64,000 nucleotides of DNA from Cristatella mucedo. Its lineage: Eukaryota; Bryozoa; Phylactolaemata; Cristatellidae. The notes under the pieces are model-generated. The model saw only the letters and a program-made list of their open reading frames with translations. It was not told the DNA's origin and ran no database searches. The position numbers and the translations under genes are program-made. The stretch lies in NCBI GenBank assembly GCA_009760855.2, contig WPIO01000033.1, positions 4,349,938 to 4,413,937 of the forward strand, in the 5' to 3' direction. Each line of letters opens with the position of its first letter. Position 1 is the stretch's first letter. Of this stretch, positions 21,501 to 33,500 are shown in pieces.

Positions 21501-24500
21501 GGCACATGGTCAGCTGCCAAACATCGGCATTCATTTTCTGCTAGATAAATACATTTTTTCAGAGCTGACCGAGGTCCCAGATTCAGAAAGACATGAAACA
21601 TTTGAAATTAAAAGGGCCTATTAAATTAGGCAGTGTTGTGGATCAAGACTTCAAAAAATCCTCGTGTCGCTGAATACTCGGCTTATCTGATTCAGAACCA
21701 TGATCATTGTGGAATCATTTTATTAAATTAACTATCACAGAGTCAGTGCATAGTATCTGTTAAAAGTGCTTGCCAACATCAATTACTCGGAGGTTTACCG
21801 CCGTCGTACTTTGTTGTGTAAGTGAATTTATCCAGCATACCAAATTAATTTTAGCACTGCAGACCTTTCACATAACACTAACTTCTATGCAAAGTTGTAT
21901 GCTTCCGTTATGGCTTCTAGGGCTGAAATCTGGTATGCATGCAGACAATCACAGTGGTTCGACTGGTTTTCTGTTGAATGCATCATCAATGACCCACTTG
22001 GCATAACGTAGGGCCAATTAGGGTAAGGAAAGCCCGCGAACTTTCCAAACATGATTCGACAAGGTAATGAACTATTTTTGCAAGCTACTGTCTGGAAATT
22101 GCAATGCTTCTTTAAGTGCCGGTAACCATTTAGAACTGAAATAAATGGGTAAGTAGCTCATAGCATGTGAAGGGCATAGAAAAAGAATTATATTCTCTTT
22201 CTGTGCCATAACATTTATTATAATAAATACCATCATTATTATAATAACTACTATTATATTATGATGTGAGACTTCTATATAAATAAGTGAACTTGAAGCC
22301 AATGTTATTGCTTTACCACGTTGCCTGACTCAAGCTTCAAAGTGCTTGTTTAATGGCTTTGTAGAAAGTGGTTGAAAAGCACTGCTGTTTCATTTTAGAA
22401 CGTAATTGAAATGTACACATTCCGATTTACTTACAAAAATGGAGAGGTTTACAGCAGTATAAATAAGTAAGTAGTCCTCTGATTTATTTGAATTGAAAAA
22501 AATTCATTCTACCAGCAATCAGGATTTAAGCTCCTAGAGCATTGTAACATGGGTTATCTCAGTGTTTCTTTTCGTCGACAGAAGAACTGTATCTAGTAGG
22601 AGGCTTGTGCATTTAATTGGATATTATTACGACTGTGCTGTTGCTGCTCTTGAACTAAAGTCCTTTACCAAAAACACAGCTCACATAATGAATACTAGTC
22701 CTTACAGAGGCGTGAGAAATACCGGTGTGGCTTGCCCCTCAAAATGCAGCTTAGGAGTCGTAGTTTTGGCACGCTGGTATGCTGCCGGTAGCCAAGCACC
22801 GTGGCAATCAAGAGTGCCTATACCTTAATACGACAGCTCCACTTCTTTAACCTAGAACAGTCTATTCTATATCCTGAATTCCACAAAAAGCACCGGCCAT
22901 AGCATACAACTGTCTCATTCGAAGTCCAAAGTTCACCTGATTGACCATCATTACAGTTGTCCAGTGCAGACGGTCTAAACCATAGATTATGACCTATCTG
23001 GTTTCTAATGCTAGGAATTTAGGAACAGCTAATGATCTCAAGCACTGTTATGATCTGACCGATTTAGCTAGTGCATGGTTCAATATTTTTTAATTTTATG
23101 TAGTGTTCATGGCCATGCACCTTTCTAGCCATTTAATCGGAAGTTTTCATGCACTTTAGTTATCTAGCTGTGAATTTGTCATCTCACTTAAGTTTTTTTT
23201 TTAGAAAATCAGCATTTATGCGCAGCACAATATTGTGTTATCAAAGCTTTGCAATTTAGCATTAATGATGCTTGTCTATTTATTCACACCCCATTCACTC
23301 ATTTATTTCAAGAAATTTAAAAGAGACATAAAGCTACATCTGCAGAATCATTTTTCATACATTTGAAGACATTACTGCAGCAGATGACGCTATCTCTTTG
23401 GGGGCTTCAAAGCATTTATTGCCTTGCACGAATAAGTCAACCATTGTGGGTAACTCCTATTACCGGTGGTAGCATATACACTGTTGGCGTATCAAGCAGA
23501 ATTATATGGTTCGCATTGATTCTTTTGAACTTCCTGTTGATTATGTAGATATCAGTGCTTATTTGCATCATTCGTTATGATTTGCAATCGCAAAGTATGG
23601 TATGAAAAGACAGTTTAGTGATCAGACTTTCGATCCGCTTTGTATCACGATGCAGTCTGCTGACCTGCATTGCAGATTGGGCAGATCGAGTTCTATTCAT
23701 CCCTGCCCAGTTTTGTCTCTAGTAATTAGTCTTGGACTTACTGCTCACGGTGTGTGCCGTAGCCAGGCTCTTCTTTTCACTCCAAGAACCAGTAGGCCAA
23801 GTTAATGATGGCATCTTCAACCCGAATATCGCTAATTTATTTCATTTAACCATCTGAGTTAGTTTCGTAGCTGCCCTTCTGTAATACCTGTATTATTGCT
23901 TGCTGCCACACACCCACAGTGCTTCATTACCAGACGGGCCAAGTACAAAGAATTCTGCGAGGCAAGAAAATTCAATGCTCGTGAGTTTTTCAAACATTTA
24001 TTCAAGTTACTAAGAATTTGAATTGCTCAAGAATCTAGATATCTTCATTTTCGTTTATCGATCGGTGCACATATTTTCATAACTTGAAGCAATGCATACA
24101 CAAACTTTACATGACTTCAGTTTAACATTTGGATTACGGGACCAGATCTTATACAATGTGGTTGCTCAATTAAATCCTTGCTGTTGATCTTGAATACTGT
24201 ACTGTTTAATCATTCTTCTTTTCAGCACACCAGTATCTTTTTGACATCATCCACCAAATTTCAACAGATGTTATTGTTCGGTTCTGTGATAATAGCTCGA
24301 GCAAGAAGAGGGCATGCAAGGTCTGACTAAACGTTGTAATGGCATATTTAAATTCTGCAAAAAAATTTAATGCAGCATGCTTTCTCATTTATAGCCCATT
24401 TATAGACTTATTTATAGCATGCATACCAAATCTATTGTCTACCAAAATATAAGAAATACATTCTCACATCAGTTGAGTGGTATCTGCCCATAATATGGCC

Positions 24501-27500
24501 ACGGTGTTCCAAAACAATTTGTCATTGGGCGGGCACATTGCTCCATACTCTCAAGTCAGCCCAATTTCGGCTGACGAAAATGACCAAATCAGACTCTTAG
24601 CATATGCCTTTAATTATCTTCAACTGGTGTACAATTCTGCCGCTAATCTAGTCTGTCATCGATGGAATTGCTGCCACAACACACCACTTCTCTCTGAATT
24701 TCTCTGGCTCTCATCAAAGCATTGAATTGAAAGTAAAATCATCTATCTGGCTTACAGATCACTTCACTCCTTACTCCAGCTTAGCTATCCTTCCTCCTTG
24801 CTCCAGTGTGCTCCCGAACCATTTACTCCAAGGCTTCCAGTCGTCTTGTCACAGTAAATAGAAATCCTTTGGTAATCTGGCCCCTATTCCATACACTCCG
24901 AAACTCTTGATCTTGCTTCCGGCTTTCGTTCACCACCTGAATAAACTTTGCATCATTTAAGTCTCAGCTATAGCAGCATCTGTCCAGCTCAGCTTTCCCG
25001 GTGCCCAAGTGGATTTCCTTTTTGTTTATGCTGCTTTTCTGGCTTACCTGTGCATGATTCAGTGCATGCTACTGACCTGGGGTCCTGCTAACTGGCAGTC
25101 GTGTCTTATGAGTTTTTGCATGCTGACCTAGGCATGATACTTGAGTAATTTTGCTTGCTTGTGCAAGTATTATAAGCATGTCATTAACCCTGGTTGTTGC
25201 TTTTCTTGCAGTTTTGTTTGAGTTATAAAGCACTTCGCTAGAGATTTAGCACTCTTAGGGTGCTGTAAAAAGGACCTATTGTTATCATAATTTTCTGTAG
25301 CTCTGATATTGGAATAGCCCCATCACTTTAATGGTGTGCTGAAACGGTATGTAGCTGCTTATCGAAAACAGTTTAATCTGGGTTTTTCTTAATTGCTACT
25401 TTTATTGATCTCCACTTTTCTGGTTGATTGTTGCCAGAATCAGAAGACCGAATCAAAGTTCCAAACTCCGGTTAGTTCCTTCATGCAGCAAAATTCATGT
25501 ACAACGAAGGTGCCTTCAGAGTTACTTTCTTTAAGCCGAATGTACTGTTCAACTGATAAAAAAGGCTATACATTCAAAACCTATAGCAAGGAGCATGGTG
25601 TGCGTGTGAGTGTCGTCGTGCCCTTCATGAAATGACCGGTTTAGTTTTAACTCAAGCACGCATGCTTTCCCACAGCCGACTGACGATTGCTTCAAAAGAA
25701 CGAAACTATTAATGCTTGTCTTTTTTCTGATAGCAGAGAACTAGCTAAAAGAACAGTAATACCTGATTTTGAGAAGTTTGTTTAATTTGGGGTTTAAAAA
25801 TATGCTAGCAGATTTGATTTCCTCTTTTTGTATAGTGGCAGGAGAGCCTTAAAGGCTATCACCACCGCTTGCATAATTAATAAAGGAGCACCCACCGAAG
25901 GATTCGAACCCACAATGAGAAACCACCTTAACTAGTCTGCCAGTTTAAAGAACCTTCACAGTTTTGTTCAATTTAAATTAAATTATTTAAATCGAGAGCA
26001 AAGCATTTGACAATAAGAAACTATAGTCGAAGGTTTTAATAGGCTGACGGCCACCCCGGGTGAGGATTACTGTAGTTCGTTGGGCACAACTTCGATCTAC
26101 GGTCTGTAGCTAATGACTGGGACGGCCATCAGTAGCCTACTGTTAAGGGGTAAGCTGTGTTACTTTTATTATTTGAAAACAATTCATGTTTGTTATATTG
26201 AGACAGATCACATAGCAGTTGCCAACTTGGCTTATCAGGTAGGATTCTTTTCTAGAGGTGATGGGAAGATCCACGAATATGGACCTACCGAAACGAAAAA
26301 GGAGACTATACGCCTTCTAAGAACAATTCTGGTGCTAACACAGAGCTTGGATAACTTACCCGAGCAATGCTTTATGGCCATGAGGCTGACTTATTATGAC
26401 GATGGTAATTGTTTCTGTGTCACGTGGGCCTTAAATAGCTCGTGCCTCACGATATTCTTTGACTGCTACAAATCTAAGAATCTAGTTTTACAGGCCAAGA
26501 TACAACCTTACTTGATAGCATTTTTGTCTTGGTGTTTGCCGGCTTTGCACTTGACTAATAACTTGGTACTGTTAAGATGTGAAACTCAAGGCTTTACTGC
26601 TACATAAATGTAGGTACAATTTATGATCTCTTTATTGGTTAATGCAAATCAGCACTTAGTTAAGCCGACCCACAGCTTTTCCTATCAGTCTTGCTCTCTC
26701 ACCTGCTACGGCTTTAATTATAATTCTTTCTTTTCGACTGCTAAGTAGTCACCTGCCACTTTAAGCATACTCATATTCTGGGTGCAGCCGATCATAGCAG
26801 GCTGAAGCAATTATTGCCAAGCAGTAAAACACTTGGCATGTCCTTAAGAGTCTGCCTGCTTCATGCCTGCCGCTAGCATAACCATTCGGGGAGGGGGAGA
26901 GCACAGGGAAGGTCAATGGTGTGGTTAATTAGTAAACTTCGTCGGTTGCTGAATTATCGTACCCCCTATATTCTACTGCTGGTGGAAAAAAGCTTTGCTG
27001 AAGGTAAGGCACTGACGAATAATGAACGGTTGCTGTGGTGCCTGCCGTATTCTTGACAGTGAAAATCAGTCTTTTGTGAATTTCTTGATCTTACTTTGGG
27101 CAGCCAAATGACTTAGTCGAACCGCCTGCACACGTTGGTTCTTTTTATTGCTACAAATCTGGCAGTCGTACCCTAATATTGTTATTACACTTCCAGCTAG
27201 CTCCTTACAGGTAATGGGCAGCAATGTAGTGTCTTAAGATCTCAGGGCATTAGAGAGCCTGAGCACTATCGATTGAGCACTAGAGATTCGCTGGCCTGCA
27301 GTTTGGTCGTGTACCTTCTTGGCTGAAATAACACCTCTCCCTCACTTATTACAAAACCAATACTAGCAGCCCGATCCCGAATTAAAAGATCTTCATAAAG
27401 CTGAATCAAGCAACCTTTGATTTGATCCCTCCCAGCCTTCGAGCACCTCAAATTCTCTAAACTCACTTGCTGCATGCATTGATGACATCCGCACATGGAT

Positions 27501-30500
27501 GGCAGCAAATTTTCTAAAACTTAACGATGATAAAACTAACTTACTAGTTATGGGCAAACCCAGTGTGATCCAGAGATTGGACGGGCTGGCTCTCAAAATT
27601 GGCTCTGCAAGCATATCTCCTGTTGAATCAGCTCGAAATCTAGGTGTCATATTCCAAAGCGACCTCTCGTTAGACGACCACACCAGCTCCACAGTCAAAT
27701 CCGCCTATTTTCAGCTTCATAACATTGCTAAAATTCGGGCTTGTGTAGATAAGGATACCACGTCCCAAGTTGGTCCATGCATTCGTGACATCCCGTCTCG
27801 ACTTCTGCAACTCACTGCTTACTGGCCTACCAGCATGTGCGATCAGGCGATTGCAGCTGGTGCAAAACTCCGCAGCTAGGCTTGTCTGTCGTGAGAATCG
27901 CAGTTGCCACATTACTCCACTTCTCGCCGACCTGCACTGGCTACCAGTCAAGCAACGGATTGACTTCAAGGTTTTGTCGCTCACTTTTAGGTCCCTTCAT
28001 TCTATGGCTCCAGCCTATCTGTCAGATATACTCTCCCATCAGGCCAAGCATCGTACCACCCACTTTTCGGAATCCAACAGTCTACAAATACCTCGTACAA
28101 ACCTCAAATCCTTTGGAGACCGTGCATTTAGTTCGTATGCTCCCAAAGCCTGGAACTCCCTCCCGACCAGCATCAGAACATCCTCTGACATGACCACATT
28201 TAAAAGAAACTTAAAAACACAGCTATATAGGACAGCATTTAGTGGGTCCCTGTGATTCGTCCTTGATGTGCTTATGCGTGCTGACACTGCATGCTGCCAC
28301 TAACCACATTTGCATGCTGACCCTGTGCATGTCACCCCTAACCATGTTATTCATTTTGTTTGTTTTTCAATCATGATTTTACTTACCATTCAATTGCATT
28401 TCCCTTTGCAGCAGATGTAAAGCGCCTAGAAAGAGATTGAGTTCTCTGAGGGCGCTTTATCAAGTGCATTATTATTATTATTAGCTCGACAGAAGCTATT
28501 TTTAGTTCCATTTTGTCCTGGACGTTACTCTTCCAGTGAACTAAGTTTGTTTAGATGAAGGGTCTCTGTGGGGGCAAGTGACTGTTAGCTGTTTAGTTTG
28601 GAGCTTGCTACTGATTTGCCATTATATAAGCCCGTGTCTTACTTTGGCTTCTAGTTTACATGGCAATCAATTTATTTTGGTTAGGTAGAATGGAAGCTTC
28701 GCATGGAATTGGACTGCCTATATCTTGGTGGCTGAGGGCGTCTTCTTCAGTTTGAATGTGCTGTATTTTTTGTTTTAGCTACACCAAGCGGGTATGAGCC
28801 ACCTGGATTTCGGCCTTCAGATAGCTCCGAGTACACATTTGAGTGCGAGCCAATTACAATTAAAGTTGGAGACATTGCAACGGTAGAGAGAAACTACAAG
28901 AATCTGTGGTGTCTCATGTTTGCTCTATGCTAACCCTTGCTAATTTGACTTGGGCGAGGTTTTGTTCGTGGAAAGTAAAACAAATGTCCGACAGTTGAAA
29001 ATTACCTGTCAAGCTACCAGTGACATGCATTCGAATCAAGACTTGTATGTTTAGATCAACCAAAGACTGATTTTTTTTTTGCTTTGGCATTGAGTGTCTG
29101 ATATTGAACTGCAGCTTTGCTGTTCTGAAAACATCTATCTCTTTATCACAAAAAGAAAGAAGTAGCTTCTAGGTTAATCAGGTGGCGATGTCTGAAGATA
29201 GGCTAATCAGACCCCGGCTGTGAATGAACATAACATACTGAATAATGCCCCTTTGGTTCTTGCTTGTTGGCAAAGTGAATGCACATACACTGCAGCAAGC
29301 GCTATTTATGCAAGTGCAACTTCAAATTCTAACCCGGAGGCAAAGAGCTGTTCACAAACATTAACTACAGCAAGACACGCCTGTAATTTTTAAAACTATG
29401 CCAGCAGCTTTGTTTTCGTGTTATTTCGTATATTTCTGGATTAGTCCTTAATTTAGTGGTGCCTCTTAGCAGCTGTGGGAGACATGTTTGTACTGTCGTG
29501 CTGTCTTTCTGTCTGGTTGGCTGACTGATAGGACCTTAGCTGCTTTGCATCTGCTTTAATAAGCCTCTAATCAACCTCAAATTATGTAAGACTGTGCTGC
29601 CAGTTCGTATGCTCCCAAAGCTTGGAACTCACTCCCAACCGATGACACGACATCATCTGACTTGACGATTTATAAAAACAAGTCCAACATTCATCTGCTC
29701 CTTACAGCATTTGATCCATCCGTGTGAATTGTCCTTTGTTTGCTAATGTGTGCTGAAGCTGCATTTTATAGCTAACTAAGTACCCTGTTTCCTTTCCAGC
29801 ATATCTAAAATTCGCAGTAAAAGATTTAGTTCTCTTATGGCATTATAAAATGTCTTATTATTAAAAAACCACGATTAATACTGATGAATAAACTGTTACA
29901 AGCTAATATCCAGTAACAAGTGTCTTAGACATGCTTTGAGTACATCAGGATTCAGCTCGAAAATTCGAATAATCATTTGAAGCAAAGCCTTTAAAGATAA
30001 TCGTCAAAAAAATGCTGAAAATATTTATCCAACCATCGAATTTTTTATGGTATCTTTCAAAAGAAAACATGTGGAAAACGAGATAAGAAATTTCGATGAA
30101 TTCCACATATGAGGAAAGTTCCTAATAAAACGATTAGTCAAAACATGTCTAAACTAGAAGCAACATATCTACAAATAATACATTTACTACTATGACTTTT
30201 GTCCTAACTTTCTGAATCTTGATACTTTGTGGTTCATATGTTCAGCTTTTTGAGGTGCATGCTTTAAAAAACTTCATGTACAGTTAAGCTTTGTACCTTG
30301 TATAATCCTTAATTCGGCTATTAATTCACAGATTAACTGCAAATTTTAAAGTTGAGTTCAGCTCTGCTTGTACATCACTGCATTGCTTATTTCTGATTTA
30401 GTTTGAATAACTATTGCTACACATGTCATAAAACGTCCTGATGCTGTATTTTCTGCAATCATTGGCATGTATAGCAATATTTATCCAACCAAAATAAGAA

Positions 30501-33500
30501 ATTAACTAATGTAGTGATGTGAAAGCAGAGCTGATCTCACTCAAATTTCCAATTTCATTTTTTCAAAATTAGTGTTGATCCGTGAAATATTTGCCGAGTT
30601 ATGGAATTTACAAGGCATACAGCGACACTGTTAATGAAGCTGCTCATAAGTCACAAGCATGACCATCAAGAAGCTGAAAACATGCACCTTGATCTACCAA
30701 GGTTTAACAAGTTCTGAAGAAAGTCGCATAAAAAATACTAGCTGATTTAACAACCTCTTTTTGTATAGAAACAGCCTTAATGGCTATCACCACCGCTTGC
30801 AGTGGCGATAAAGGATCGCCCACCGCAGGATTCGAACCCATGACCTCGGGACCGAGGTCGTGATTGGCTAGTGAGCCATTCATTACAGCTCACCAACATA
30901 CAATGCTGAGATCCGTAAATTTGTTGACTGTAGATATTTTACATCTGGTTTATATCATGGTTAGACACGGTTTGCATAATTATTTTTCTGTTTATGAGGA
31001 ATCGTCAAAACTTCTGATCTCATTTCTCACATGCCTGTCTTTTGAAAGGTACCCTATACAAATATTCGATTGTCGGATGAGTAAAGTATTTTCTTGGCAT
31101 TCACTCTTAAGAAATGTCACCTAAAAGTGCACTCAGTTTACCAGGTTACAGAATAGTCAATGTTGAAATAATAATAATAATAATAATAATAATAATTCAC
31201 TTGATAAAGCGCCCTCAGAGAACTTAATCTCTCTCTAGGCGCTTTACATTTGCTGTAAAGTGAAATGCAATTGAATGGTAAGTAAAATCATGCTTGAAAA
31301 ACAAATGAGATGAATAATATGGTTAGGGGTGACATGCACAGGGTCAGCATGCAAATGTGGTTAGTGGCAGCATGCACAGTGTAAGCACGCATAAGGACAT
31401 CAAAGACGAATCACAGGGACCCACTAAATGCTGTCCTAAATAGGTGTGTTTTTAAGTTCTTTTTAAATGTGGTCAGGTCAGGGGATGTTCTGACGCAGGT
31501 CGGGAGGGAGTTCCAGGCTTTGGGAGCATATGAACTGAATGCACGGTCTCCAAAGGATTTAAGGTTTGTACGAGGTATTTCTAGTCTGTTGGATTCCGAA
31601 AAGCGGGTGGTACGATGCTTAGCCTGATGGGGTAGTATATCTGACAGATAGGCTGGAGCCATAGAATGGAGGGACCTAAAAGTGAGCGACAAAACCTTGA
31701 AGTCAATCCGTTGCTTGACTGGTAGCCAGTGCAGGTCAGCGAGAAGTGGAGTAATGTGGCAACTGCGACGCTCACGGCAGACAAGGATAGCTGCGGAGTT
31801 TTGCACCAGCTGCAATCGCCTGATCGCACATGCTGGTAGGCCAGTAAGCAGTGAGTTGCAGAAGTCGAGACGGGATGTCACGAATGCATGAACTAACTTG
31901 GACGTGGTATCCTTATCTAAACAAGCCCGAATTTTAGCAATGTTATGAAGCTGAAAATAGGCAGATTTGACTGTGGAACTGATATGGTCGTCTAACGAGA
32001 GGTCGCTTTGGAATATGACACCTAGATTTCGAGCTGATTCAACTGGAGATATGCTTGCAGAGCCAATTTTGAGAGTCAGCCTGTCCAATCTCTGGATCAC
32101 ACTGGGTTTGCCCATAACTAGTAAGTTAGTTTTATCATCGTTAAGTTTTAGAAAATTTGCTGCCACCCATGTGCGGATGTCATCAATGCATGCAGCTAGT
32201 GAGTTTAGAGAATTTGAGGTGCTCGAAGGCTGGGCGGGATCAAAGCAAAGGTACAACTGAGTGTCATCTGCATAGAAGTGAAAGCCTAGATTGTGCTTGG
32301 CAATCAGAAGTTACATATTAGAGACTAGATGTAAAGTAAATTATAGCATAATTACTTATTTATTGCTGCCACTACATTGAAATATATCAGCAAAATATTT
32401 GCCAAGGCATAGTATCTACTGAATGCAAAGCCTTCGAAATAGTAGCATCGAAAGTGTCTGCATTAAACGTAAATGATCTGATCCTGATCCAACTTAATTT
32501 TTCATTGAATGTAGCATTTTTATATTGCTTGCATATTATTTGGGAATATAGTTCAACGGCCAGTTTTTTATGGAAAAAGCTTTAAAAATATGTCGATTTG
32601 TCATGATTGGTAATCAGCTTGATTTGATTTTCAGCAAAGGATCACATTTGGTCCTTTTTTATAAATCCTGATAATGCTTTCTGGGGCTGGCTCAATACGT
32701 GCACTGAGCTACTATCTGGCATGAGCTGACACGGTGTACCAATGCTAAAGTAGCACCAATAACAACTAGTCTAGTTGTTAGAAATAGAGGCATGCCTAAG
32801 CTAGCACGGGCTGCCTTTCTCCGAAGGGTCTTAACTTATAAAAATGATCACTTGACTCTCACGGTGACCTCAAGCCGTGAATGCCCAGACGATCAATGCA
32901 TTAAGCAGGTTGCATCTCTCGTGTTATTTTTGTTCTAGGCTGTGATTCTGATGTAATTCTCAGCTGTTGCCGATGAGTTTGAAGCAAACTATCAAACTAT
33001 AATGTGAGTGAAGCCGAGTTATGGTAACTCAAGACTTTAAAATGCAACCTGCTTAATGCACCGATCCTCTGGACACACATGGTTTGAGGTTACCGTGAGA
33101 GCCAAATGATTATTTTATAAGTTAAGACCCTTCGGAGAAAGGCAGCCCGTGCTAGCTTAGGCATGCCTCTATTTCTAACAACTAGACTAGTTGTTATTGG
33201 TGTTACTTTAGCATTGGTACACCGTGTCAGCTCATGCCAGATAGTAGCTCAGTGCACCTATTAAGCCCAAAGAAATATTCTGCTCAGGAAGCAGCCATGG
33301 TCGTCACTGCGACACAATCAAGAAAGGCATAAACGAAACGATCAACGCATGTATTCCAGTGTTGCTAAAAGGTTGCATTATAAAAGCACCTAGGACGTGT
33401 GGAGCCAAATAGAAGAAATATCTACTGGTTGTCTCCAAAAGACAAAGAAGTGTGTCTGTCAAATGGTATGATTAGAATATGGGTGCATTATTAAGCAAGG

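Noticed and set aside
26113-26238. Upstream extension of the HORMAD exon 6 frame to an ATG
   Set aside because: The residues before VGFFSRG do not fit the HORMA domain, and an in-phase acceptor lies at 26238; this part is intron.
30738-30892. tRNA gene suggested by the B-box-like ggttcgaatcc
   Set aside because: The sequence recurs many times with a long non-tRNA 3' part; it is the tRNA-derived head of SINE B. No foldable full tRNA was found.
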